In this document: positions 1 to 6,365 of the stretch, piece after piece
Layout: each line of letters opens with the position of its first letter
Position numbering within the stretch: the first letter of the stretch is position 1
Source: an uncultured Acetatifactor sp.
GTDB lineage: Bacteria; Bacillota; Clostridia; Lachnospirales; Lachnospiraceae
Length of the DNA stretch: 12,114 nucleotides
Assembly (NCBI GenBank): GCA_910584435.1
Contig: CAJUAP010000089.1
Location: 1 to 12,114 of the forward strand
Reading direction: 5' to 3'
The notes under the pieces: generated by a model
Seen by the model: the letters and a program-made list of their open reading frames with translations, nothing else
Told to the model about the DNA's origin: nothing
Database searches by the model: none
Position numbers and translations under genes: made by a program

Positions 1-54
<54 letters not shown>

Positions 55-93
55 TTGATGGAAGATGTTTTTCTCTTTCTTTGTTATGAGTTC

Positions 94-122
94 ATTATAA
101 AACAAGTTCTTGCATTTGTCAA
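94..122 (-). promoter_or_regulatory. Perfect consensus sigma-A promoter reading off the left edge
   Basis: On the minus strand a TTGACA -35 box (117-122) and a TATAAT -10 box (94-99) are separated by exactly 17 bp. Both hexamers match consensus fully, and the flanks are very AT-rich. Transcription would begin near 87 and run leftward through the TTGC array. The promoter lies downstream of the HprK-like gene, so it drives the next gene, outside this window, independently. Confidence 0.85.
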
Positions 123-207
123 TATATTTTTTGAATTTTTTCAAATTATTTTTCTGTTATTATATAATTCAGGTTATATCATAAAATATTCTGGGCAATA
201 TTGGTTT

Positions 208-993
208 TTACGGGAATATACTGAAATCATCTTTATTTAAAATATCCCGAACCCGGCAGCCTTCCGATATCCCCAGCACTGCCACAGGCAGACTCTGCCC
301 TGCTTCCTTCAGCATCCTGCCATGACTGAAATATTCATGCATCTCCCGGGAGAGCATGGAGAACCCTGCCGTGTGCTCCAACAGCAGCCGTTCTTTCCTC
401 TCATGCTCCATAATCACAGCATCGCCGGCCCCTTGTCCAATATTCTGTAACACCACAATCCCCTTTAATCCCGTAATCGGTCTCTGCCCATACAATTTCG
501 TCTGCTTCCCCATACGGAAGCACAATATTCCCCTATAACCTTCCATATTTTCCGTAAGCAGAATGGTATCGCTGTGAGACAGCCCACTGCATTTTAACAT
601 TTCCTCACCGCCTAACACGGCATAAGTATCCCCTCGCACAGAAATCACCGTACCATGCAGCAGAAGCTTTCCTTCAATCATTGCTAAAATTGACATTGGA
701 ACATCCATAATAGTTTCTTCTACTTGAGAAACCTCAGCCGCATATGCTCTGATCAATGTACCATTCTTGTGTATTTGGTATATCATATTTCCGGAAGGCG
801 CCGCCAAATAGAAGTCTCCCTCTCTTACAATTTCTGTCGGTGTCGGCACATCGGCATTTTTTACATCTAATGTCTTAACCAGCAATTGTACTGCAGAATC
901 CTTAGCAAGTCTTCCCACATAGGGTTCCAAAGTCTTCAACTTGCAATCCGCAACCAGCACTTTATCATAATAGTAATAAATTGTTCCATGCAT
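208..993 (-). CDS. HprK-related (HPr kinase-like) protein with degenerate P-loop, 261 aa
   Basis: The middle of the protein resembles the HprK-related P-loop proteins found in peptide-natural-product and capsule loci. A segment reading LLHGTVISVRGDTYAVLG (about 111-128) matches the family's 'LHAS-V-x-G-x-x-x-x-LG' strand entering the P-loop. The C-terminal half (about 173-240) has the family layout of a 'LKGIVVLQ' strand followed by helices and a final 'LPVAVLGI' strand. The expected GxxxxGK[ST] is replaced by G128-GEEM-L133-K134-C135: the lysine is kept, the second glycine and the Ser/Thr are not. The usual following acidic pair reads TEN. It may therefore be a non-catalytic relative or a very divergent kinase. 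The substrate is unknown. The start at 993 is the only early ATG and its ribosome binding site is weak (GGTGG is too far, AGGAA too close). It lies on the same strand as the XRE/TPR regulator gene but about 500 bp beyond its end. Family assignment is from pattern recognition only. Confidence 0.6.
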   Translation of the reverse strand: MHGTIYYYYDKVLVADCKLKTLEPYVGRLAKDSAVQLLVKTLDVKNADVPTPTEIVREGDFYLAAPSGNMIYQIHKNGTLIRAYAAEVSQVEETIMDVPMSILAMIEGKLLLHGTVISVRGDTYAVLGGEEMLKCSGLSHSDTILLTENMEGYRGILCFRMGKQTKLYGQRPITGLKGIVVLQNIGQGAGDAVIMEHERKERLLLEHTAGFSMLSREMHEYFSHGRMLKEAGQSLPVAVLGISEGCRVRDILNKDDFSIFP

Positions 994-1158
994 TTCCTAT
1001 GTAATCCACCAATCTGACATCCGTCACGCACTCTATAAACAGCCTGACATGAACCATTTATAGAAGTCCTGCCCACAACAACAGTAAACAAAGCAAATCA
1101 TCCGGCAACAAGTACGCCGGAAGGTTATGGATAATGCTATCATTTTCCTCTCATTTGT
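994..1158. other. Spacer upstream of the HprK-like gene
   Basis: No gene is supported here. The spacer holds an 8-bp inverted repeat TCTATAAA/TTTATAGA (1032-1039 and 1057-1064), two direct copies of CTGACAT (1014-1020, 1044-1050), and a short GC-rich hairpin CCGGC/GCCGG near 1101-1120. It must carry the HprK-like gene's leader, but no hexamer pair with good spacing was convincing. Confidence 0.5.
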
Positions 1159-1226
1159 ACCATAACAAAACTGGCACAATTTACTTTTTCAGATAACAGC
1201 TGTTAATGTGCCAGTTCTGTTATGGT
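1159..1226. repeat. Large imperfect inverted repeat with nested palindrome (possible operator or hairpin)
   Basis: The left arm CCATAACAAAACTGGCACA (1160-1178) and the right arm TGTGCCAGTTCTGTTATGG (1207-1225) are reverse complements except for one position, with one further pair at 1159/1226. Between them lies the perfect 12-bp palindrome TAACAGCTGTTA (1194-1205). On the plus strand the structure is followed by TTTTT (1226-1230), so as RNA it could act as a terminator or attenuator ahead of the small peptide gene. As DNA it could be a two-site operator. It sits between the oppositely oriented HprK-like gene and the peptide gene. Confidence 0.85.
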
Positions 1227-1265
1227 TTTTCTATCATTTACCTTTTACAATCATACTATACGATA

Positions 1266-1272
1266 AAGGAGA
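1266..1272 (+). promoter_or_regulatory. Strong ribosome binding site AAAGGAG
   Basis: AAAGGAG lies 8 nt before the ATG at 1281. This near-ideal Shine-Dalgarno sequence decides the start of the small peptide gene and is the main reason to treat that short frame as real. TACAAT (1246-1251) and TACTAT (1254-1259) upstream resemble -10 boxes, but no clear -35 box accompanies them. Confidence 0.7.
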
Positions 1273-1280
1273 ATTTACAA

Positions 1281-1418
1281 ATGAATCAAGAGAGAAAAAG
1301 CTTATCCAATGTTGCCTCATCATGCACTGTTTATTGTTGTGCAGAGCATATCCAGACTACAGTTCTTCCATTATACTCAGATGTTCCGCATAATGTCAGA
1401 GCGCCCTATCCATACTGA
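1281..1418 (+). CDS. Small cysteine-containing peptide, 45 aa, unknown function
   Basis: The gene starts at an ATG with an excellent ribosome binding site and ends at the TGA at 1416-1418. The N-terminal third is charged and polar (MNQERKSLSN). A small cluster of cysteines follows (C15, C19, C20, in CTVYCC), and the tail ends in APYPY. There is no hydrophobic signal sequence and no membrane segment. The gene is convergent with the two-HTH TPR regulator (78 bp between stops) and lies right after the large inverted repeat. The HprK-like gene is on the other side. The layout would suit a peptide signal read by the regulator, a ribosomally made modified-peptide precursor (polar leader plus Cys-bearing core), or a regulatory leader peptide. 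No family was recognised. The same frame is open further upstream, but that part overlaps the inverted repeat and has no ribosome binding site. Confidence 0.5.
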   Translation: MNQERKSLSNVASSCTVYCCAEHIQTTVLPLYSDVPHNVRAPYPY

Positions 1419-1496
1419 ATTCAGTGTTTCTGCCAAACTGTTCATTAATACCAAATATCCATATCTCCATTGCTGCGGCTGGTCAAATTTCTCGTC

Positions 1497-3320
1497 CTAT
1501 TGCACATGCATGTCATTCGGATACAGCTTCTGCAGGTGTTGAATAAAAAATTCTGACTGTTCTTGCCCGTAAAATAATAAATTGAGTGCAACCGAAGCCT
1601 TTATATAAGGGAGGCTTTCTTTTGATGTATATTTTCCAGTATTCCACAGCTGTTCCATATCCCATCCGCAATCATATAAGAGCAATGTAAGCATTAGTCC
1701 TCTTCCCGACTTTAACCCCAGGGAAATACCTTGCCCGGCTATAGCAATTGCCTGTTCATACTCCTTCTTGTTCCCCAGTAAATTCCCGATATTTCTAATG
1801 GTTAATTCATATCCTGCCATATAATGTATGAGTTGAAACGGTTTATTCTCGTATTGCTTCTTTATTTCATACAACAAGCGCAATACTTCCTCCATTTTCC
1901 CGTTTTCCTCACAGGAATAGGACATAGCATTGACTATGCTCATCTCCTGTCGGCTGAAACGCCACTCACCATGACCCCTTTTTTCAGAATACGGCACAGT
2001 GAGATGCAGTGCAGCATTCTGCCTGTCAAAATGTTCCTGCATTGTTATCTTATCTTGTACATACAAGGCCAATGCCTTTATATTTTCTATGTATTGCTCC
2101 ACAAATTTATTAGTTCTTTTCGCCCTGTGTTCCAACTCAGCAATCAACGGCTCCGCATCTTTTCCATTGGAGAGACTGAGCAGCATGGAAATGCGGTTGG
2201 CCAATTCAAAAAACTCCGGTTCTTCTATGGGATTAATCACCTCATAACACCCTTCTTTCATTCCGAGCCGCTCCATAATTTTATGCAGTATCTGTACCTT
2301 CGGAGATACCTTTCCACATTCTATCCTTGATATGGTAACAGCATCGCAGATTCCCTCGGCCAGCTTTTCCTGGCTGATTCCCATGGCTTTTCTTCTGGCG
2401 CGAACCAAATCCCCGCATAACTCCATTTCAGTAACCCCAAAATGAATATTCCAAACCCACTCTTCCTCATCCACTTGGTAAACAGTATAAAGCCATTTCA
2501 AAGCATCACAAATTTCCTGATATACAATGCCCTCATCTTCTGAGGTATCTCCATATAAGAGAATCACCTCTAAAAACTTGCGCATATAAAAAAGCCTTCC
2601 CCGGACTTTCAGCACGGCTACTGCCCTGCCCGCCAAATCTGCGGCTGCTTTCAGTTCCCGCTTTTTCAGATAATACAGCACCAGACGATATGCAATCTGA
2701 GAATACAGCTTCACTCTGTCTTCCTCATCCATTCTGGCCTCAAGATAATCCAAAAGCTGCCGGTAGCCTTCAACAGCCTCTTCCCACTCCCCCATATCCT
2801 CCTGTATACGGCAATACATCATCCGAATAATACATTCCATCAAAGAAAGAGGGAACTCTGCCATATTTTTCATGTCAATGTTCCCCATCGTTACCTGCCA
2901 TACCTGCTGTAATTTATCTAACATTTCCCGGGTATGCGACCCATTCTTCCACTCCAGCACTACCTCACACAGCCCGGAAAACTGTTGATGCAATTTGCAC
3001 TTTTTCGCTGTCAGCATCCGATATCTCTGCAGCAGAAGGGATGTGCGCTCACTGTCTGCCTCATCTACTGCCTGTATCAGTTTTTCCTGCAGAAGCAGCC
3101 AATCCTGTTCTTCCGGGTTCATAATATATATAAACTTGTCCACAGATACTCCCACTCTCTGCAACAAGGCATCTGACATAATCTTCTCACATCTTCTCTC
3201 GCCGCTCTCCAAGCGATGCAGAAAAGTGCGTGAACATATGCCTCTGCACAAAGCTTCCGCCGAAATACCTGTACGTGTCCGCTCGCACCATATCAATCTG
3301 CCCACCGAATTATATAACAT
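1497..3320 (-). CDS. XRE-family regulator with two HTH domains and TPR-like repeats, 607 aa
   Basis: This is a large cytoplasmic DNA-binding protein. Residues about 1-60 form a degenerate Cro/C1-type HTH (LIWCERTRTGIS ... FLHRLESGERR). Residues about 301-355 form a second, more canonical one (LVRARRKAMGISQEKLAEGI ... TISRIECGKVSPK). Each is followed by a long helical region with TPR-like pairs (about 155-270 and 365-600). The overall plan looks like two copies of an XRE-plus-TPR unit in tandem. In the RRNPP/Rgg-type families such helical arrays often bind short peptides. The ATG at 3320 is chosen because GGAGG (3325-3329) precedes it and the HTH begins at once. A TTG at 3362, after AAAGGG, would add 14 residues with no visible domain. 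A good promoter lies at 3384-3412. The 45-aa peptide gene is convergent and close. The HTH calls are firm; peptide binding is inferred. Confidence 0.8.
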   Translation of the reverse strand: MLYNSVGRLIWCERTRTGISAEALCRGICSRTFLHRLESGERRCEKIMSDALLQRVGVSVDKFIYIMNPEEQDWLLLQEKLIQAVDEADSERTSLLLQRYRMLTAKKCKLHQQFSGLCEVVLEWKNGSHTREMLDKLQQVWQVTMGNIDMKNMAEFPLSLMECIIRMMYCRIQEDMGEWEEAVEGYRQLLDYLEARMDEEDRVKLYSQIAYRLVLYYLKKRELKAAADLAGRAVAVLKVRGRLFYMRKFLEVILLYGDTSEDEGIVYQEICDALKWLYTVYQVDEEEWVWNIHFGVTEMELCGDLVRARRKAMGISQEKLAEGICDAVTISRIECGKVSPKVQILHKIMERLGMKEGCYEVINPIEEPEFFELANRISMLLSLSNGKDAEPLIAELEHRAKRTNKFVEQYIENIKALALYVQDKITMQEHFDRQNAALHLTVPYSEKRGHGEWRFSRQEMSIVNAMSYSCEENGKMEEVLRLLYEIKKQYENKPFQLIHYMAGYELTIRNIGNLLGNKKEYEQAIAIAGQGISLGLKSGRGLMLTLLLYDCGWDMEQLWNTGKYTSKESLPYIKASVALNLLFYGQEQSEFFIQHLQKLYPNDMHVQ

Positions 3321-3383
3321 AATTCCTCCAATACCAACACAGCTCATTCCGGTGCAAAACAATTCAACCCTTTCACTGAAAAA

Positions 3384-3412
3384 ATTATATCATCCCTCTT
3401 CATTTTCTTCAA
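3384..3412 (-). promoter_or_regulatory. Promoter of the XRE/TPR regulator gene
   Basis: On the minus strand TTGAAG (3407-3412) and TATAAT (3384-3389) are spaced by 17 bp, with TGA directly before the -10 box. Transcription would start near 3377, giving a leader of about 57 nt to the ATG at 3320. An upstream TTGACT is too far from the -10 box to pair with it. Confidence 0.7.
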
Positions 3413-3562
3413 GTTTTCAGTCAATATTCCCCCATTTTATTCCAAAATAGGTTATTGTCCGCCTCCCGGTGCCAGTGCGTAAACAACTGCCCGTTCAGGA
3501 ACACTAATTTCTCCCTTCGGGACAGCAGATTTACCGGCACACAGCCAGGGCATTACGTTCCT
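3413..3562. other. Spacer with no gene, between regulator promoter and ftsH terminator
   Basis: Short frames here lack ribosome binding sites and recognisable proteins. I see no repeat or RNA gene. Together with the regulator promoter and the ftsH terminator it makes up the gene-free stretch 3321-3685. Confidence 0.5.
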
Positions 3563-3603
3563 AAAAAACGATTGGCGCGAACTATTCAGCTCAGGCCAAT
3601 CGT
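3563..3603 (-). terminator. Intrinsic terminator of ftsH
   Basis: Read on the minus strand, ACGATTGGC (3595-3603) pairs perfectly with GCCAATCGT (3568-3576) across an 18-nt loop and is followed at once by a T run (3563-3568, overlapping the end of the stem). It lies about 80 nt after the ftsH stop. It insulates ftsH from the regulator gene that follows on the same strand. Confidence 0.8.
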
Positions 3604-3634
3604 CTTCCCATTTTTCTTCTTATTATTTTATGAT

Positions 3635-3670
3635 TTTATAATGCTCTGCATACTGCTCCGGCATTATAAA
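3635..3670. repeat. AT-rich hairpin just after the ftsH stop
   Basis: TTTATAATGC (3635-3644) and GCATTATAAA (3661-3670) form a perfect 10-bp stem with a 16-nt loop, 15 nt after the ftsH stop codon. There is no T run after it in the ftsH direction, so it is not a standard terminator. It could stabilise the mRNA 3' end. Confidence 0.5.
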
Positions 3671-3685
3671 CTATCTGCATTCCCG

Positions 3686-6094
3686 CTAATCCAGTCTGCC
3701 ATTAGAAAACCTGCCAATGGGCCGGCTGCCATTCCCTGCCGCATCTGACTCTTCTATGGAATCTTCTGCGGAATCTTCCGCTTTCTTCCCCGCCTGAGAC
3801 TTCTCCTCCGTCCTCCGGCTTTCCTCTCCGGCTTCCATGACTTCTGTTCCAGATGCCTGTGATAATACTGACCCCTGCGCATCTTCCAAGGCTTCATCCG
3901 CAGACAATTCCTGCTTTTGTATACTTGCCGCTTCAGACATATCCGGTGCCGCTTCCTTCTCCCCGGCTTCCGTTCCTGCCTCTTCAGACATATCCGGTGC
4001 CGCTTCCTTCTCCCCGGCTTCCGTTCCCGGCCCCTCAGGCACCTGAGATGTACCTGCTTCCTCTATCACAACTTCTTTGCCTTCAACAGCTGCCGGCTCG
4101 GAACCGTCTTTTCCTCCGTCCGTTCCCTCCTTTTCCGGCAGCCCTTTTTCCTTGCGGAATATTTCCATGAATTCCTTGCCGGTAATGGTTTCCTTCTCTA
4201 TCAGGAACTCGGCCAGGCGGTCCATGACCTCACGGTTCTCCCTCAGCATTTCCAGTGCCTTCTCATAACTTTCCTTCAGAATGGCAACTACCTCCGCATC
4301 AATCTCAGCAGCCGTAGTATCACTGCAGTTCAGCGCCGATCTTCCCTCCAGATACTGACTCTCAATGGTTGCCAGCCCCACCAGACCGAACTTCTTACTC
4401 ATACCGTATCTGGTAACCATATTACGGGCTATATCCGTGGCTTTCTCTATATCATTTGCCGCGCCGGTGGTCACAGTATCAAACACTACCTCCTCCGCAG
4501 CACGTCCACCTACCAGGCCCACCAGCATATCCCTCAGTTCGGCTTCCGTGTTCAGATATTTCTCTTCCTCCGGCACATGCATCACATACCCCAATGCCCC
4601 CATGGTCCTGGGCACAATGGTTATCTTCTGCACCGGCTCGGAATTCTTCTGCAGAGCGCTGATTAACGCATGCCCCACCTCATGATAGGACACAATCTTA
4701 CGCTCCTCCTTGCTCATTATGCGATCCTTTTTCTCTTTGCCTACCAGTACCACTTCAACCGAATCAAACAGATCCTTCTGGCAGACATATTCCCGGCCTT
4801 CCTTCACCGCATTGATTGCCGCTTCATTTATCATATTCGCCAGATCCGATCCCACGGCACCGCTGGTAGCCAGCGCTATGGCATCCAAATCCACGGTCTC
4901 ATCCATTTTCACATCCTTGGAGTGCACCTTCAGAATTTCCACACGTCCCTTTAAATCCGGCTTATCCACAATAATCCTTCTGTCAAAACGACCCGGACGC
5001 AGAAGCGCCTTATCCAGAATCTCCGGACGGTTCGTAGCGCCCAGAATCAGAATTCCCTTGGAGCTGTCAAAACCATCCATCTCCGAAAGCAGCTGGTTCA
5101 AGGTCTGCTCCCGCTCTTCGTTGCCGCCGCCGTACTTGGAATCACGGCTCCGCCCAATGGCATCAATCTCATCAATAAAGATAATACACGGTGCATTCTT
5201 GGTGGCTTCCTTGAACAAATCACGCACACGGCTGGCGCCCACGCCCACATACAGTTCTATAAAATCCGACCCCGTCAATGAGAAGAACGGCACATGGGCT
5301 TCTCCTGCCACCGCCTTGGCCAGCAGTGTCTTACCTGTTCCGGGAGGCCCCACCAGCAGCGCACCTTTGGGCAGCCTGGCGCCGATTTTGGAATACTTTC
5401 CCGGATTATGCAGGAAATCCACTACCTCTACCAGGGATTCTTTCGCCTCGTCCTCCCCTGCCACATCCTTAAAGGTTACTCCGGTTTCCTTCTGCACATA
5501 TACCTTCGCATTGCTCTTGCCCACACCCATGGGACCGCCGCTTCCGCCCATTTTCTTAAACACCACACCCAGCAATATCCACATCAGCGCTACGGGCAGA
5601 ATTACATACAGCAGAATATCCAGAATCCGTCCCGAATTGTCACTGAGGACACGGGTTCCGTCCACACCATGCTCTTCCAGCCTGGCCGTCAGGGTATTCA
5701 GATCCTCCATAATGACTGTGGAATAGGTCACCTTAAAATTGCCGTAAAAAGGATACCCCGTCATCCCCGTACCGCCCGCTGCAGAATTGCTTTCTTTCAA
5801 AGTGAACAGCACCTGACCGGTACTCTGCACCTCTACAGCCTCTACCTGCTCCGTGTTCAGATATTCCAGGAATTTCATATAACTGACTTCCTGGGTATTG
5901 CCATTGGAGCCCATCAGCAAATTCCAAAGCATAAAAACAAGCAGTACCGTACTCAATACCGCCAGCACCATCATCATGATATTAGGTCTTCTGGGCGGCC
6001 CGCCGTTCCCTCCATTGTTCCCCGGCACATTGCCCCGGTTTCCGTTATTGTTATACCCCCCGCCGTTATCGAATTGGTTCATTTGATTGTCCAT
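3686..6094 (-). CDS. ftsH: ATP-dependent zinc metalloprotease FtsH, 802 aa
   Basis: FtsH is a hexameric inner-membrane AAA+ protease that degrades misfolded membrane proteins and some regulators. Visible here: an Asn/Gly-rich cytoplasmic N-terminus (7-38), a first membrane segment (about 39-62), an extracytoplasmic domain, and a second membrane segment (about 156-179). The AAA+ module has Walker A GPPGTGKT (249-256), pore motif YVG (282-284, Tyr where E. coli has Phe), Walker B IIFIDEID (304-311) and a second region of homology with arginines near 369 and 372. The zinc protease has HEVGH (471-475) and the third ligand D548 in GAANDIEKA. The enzyme appears intact. At 802 aa it exceeds the usual 600-700 because of an acidic tail (about 652-802) with a 17-residue tandem repeat. 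The start is set by GGAG (6100-6103), 5 nt before the ATG. It has its own promoter and terminator and is probably monocistronic. Confidence 0.97.
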   Translation of the reverse strand: MDNQMNQFDNGGGYNNNGNRGNVPGNNGGNGGPPRRPNIMMMVLAVLSTVLLVFMLWNLLMGSNGNTQEVSYMKFLEYLNTEQVEAVEVQSTGQVLFTLKESNSAAGGTGMTGYPFYGNFKVTYSTVIMEDLNTLTARLEEHGVDGTRVLSDNSGRILDILLYVILPVALMWILLGVVFKKMGGSGGPMGVGKSNAKVYVQKETGVTFKDVAGEDEAKESLVEVVDFLHNPGKYSKIGARLPKGALLVGPPGTGKTLLAKAVAGEAHVPFFSLTGSDFIELYVGVGASRVRDLFKEATKNAPCIIFIDEIDAIGRSRDSKYGGGNEEREQTLNQLLSEMDGFDSSKGILILGATNRPEILDKALLRPGRFDRRIIVDKPDLKGRVEILKVHSKDVKMDETVDLDAIALATSGAVGSDLANMINEAAINAVKEGREYVCQKDLFDSVEVVLVGKEKKDRIMSKEERKIVSYHEVGHALISALQKNSEPVQKITIVPRTMGALGYVMHVPEEEKYLNTEAELRDMLVGLVGGRAAEEVVFDTVTTGAANDIEKATDIARNMVTRYGMSKKFGLVGLATIESQYLEGRSALNCSDTTAAEIDAEVVAILKESYEKALEMLRENREVMDRLAEFLIEKETITGKEFMEIFRKEKGLPEKEGTDGGKDGSEPAAVEGKEVVIEEAGTSQVPEGPGTEAGEKEAAPDMSEEAGTEAGEKEAAPDMSEAASIQKQELSADEALEDAQGSVLSQASGTEVMEAGEESRRTEEKSQAGKKAEDSAEDSIEESDAAGNGSRPIGRFSNGRLD
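3931..4027. repeat. 51-bp tandem repeat in the ftsH 3' end
   Basis: Positions 3931-3976 recur identically at 3982-4027, a period of 51 bp that keeps frame. In FtsH this gives two copies of GTEAGEKEAAPDMSE (residues 690-704 and 707-721) in the acidic tail. The near-perfect DNA identity points to a recent duplication, and copy number may vary between strains without breaking the gene. Confidence 0.95.
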
Positions 6095-6198
6095 AGTAAC
6101 TCCGTTTCTGTTTTATTTCCGGGCTTATGGTATTCCCAGTCCAGCCCATCCCTATAACGCATCCCGCCGCCACCTTGCGATGACAAGAAATCTATTCT

Positions 6199-6227
6199 AT
6201 TATAGGCATTAATGATTGATTAATCAA
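6199..6227 (-). promoter_or_regulatory. Promoter of ftsH
   Basis: On the minus strand TTGATT (6222-6227) and TATAAT (6199-6204) are spaced by 17 bp. The predicted start near 6192 gives a leader of about 100 nt. The -35 box lies inside a 14-bp perfect palindrome. Confidence 0.7.
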
Positions 6228-6228
6228 T
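6215..6228. promoter_or_regulatory. 14-bp perfect palindrome over the ftsH -35 box (candidate operator)
   Basis: ATTGATTAATCAAT is a perfect palindrome that contains the whole -35 hexamer of the ftsH promoter. A protein bound here would compete with RNA polymerase. AT-rich palindromes can also arise by chance, and no known regulator's site is claimed. Confidence 0.4.
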
Positions 6229-6281
6229 AGGATAATTGTGAAAAAATAGTGTCATCTCTTAAAGATTTCTAAATCAAATAC

Positions 6282-6310
6282 TTTTCACCCCTTCTTATTT
6301 ATGATACAAT
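6282..6310 (+). promoter_or_regulatory. Extended -10 promoter of the DUF1846 gene
   Basis: TTTTCA (6282-6287) and TACAAT (6305-6310) are spaced by 17 bp, and TGA directly before the -10 box makes an extended -10 element. Transcription would start near 6317. The ATG at 6309 overlaps the -10 box and cannot be the start codon, which supports the start at 6366. Confidence 0.7.
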
Positions 6311-6365
6311 GTGTGTGGACTTTGGTCAAATGTCAAATCAGACTCCCACAGAAAAGAGGTTACCC

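Noticed and set aside
1206..1280. Upstream extension of the small peptide frame with a hydrophobic start
   Set aside because: This part overlaps the right arm of the inverted repeat and has no ribosome binding site, while the ATG at 1281 has AAAGGAG at ideal spacing.
3321..3362. TTG start adding 14 residues to the XRE/TPR regulator
   Set aside because: The ATG at 3320 has GGAGG in front and begins right at the HTH domain. The extra residues are Cys/Gly-rich with no domain, though this start cannot be fully excluded.
3635..3670. AT-rich hairpin as the main ftsH terminator
   Set aside because: It has no T run in the ftsH direction, and a better terminator with a T run lies at 3563-3603.
3917..6157. 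Long plus-strand open frames antisense to ftsH
   Set aside because: They mirror the codon use of the intact, well-conserved ftsH on the other strand and show no recognisable domains or start signals.
6324..6337. Two adjacent heptads GGTCAAA/TGTCAAA resembling a CtsR box
   Set aside because: CtsR sites use two heptads separated by three bases. Here the heptads abut, so the geometry is wrong.
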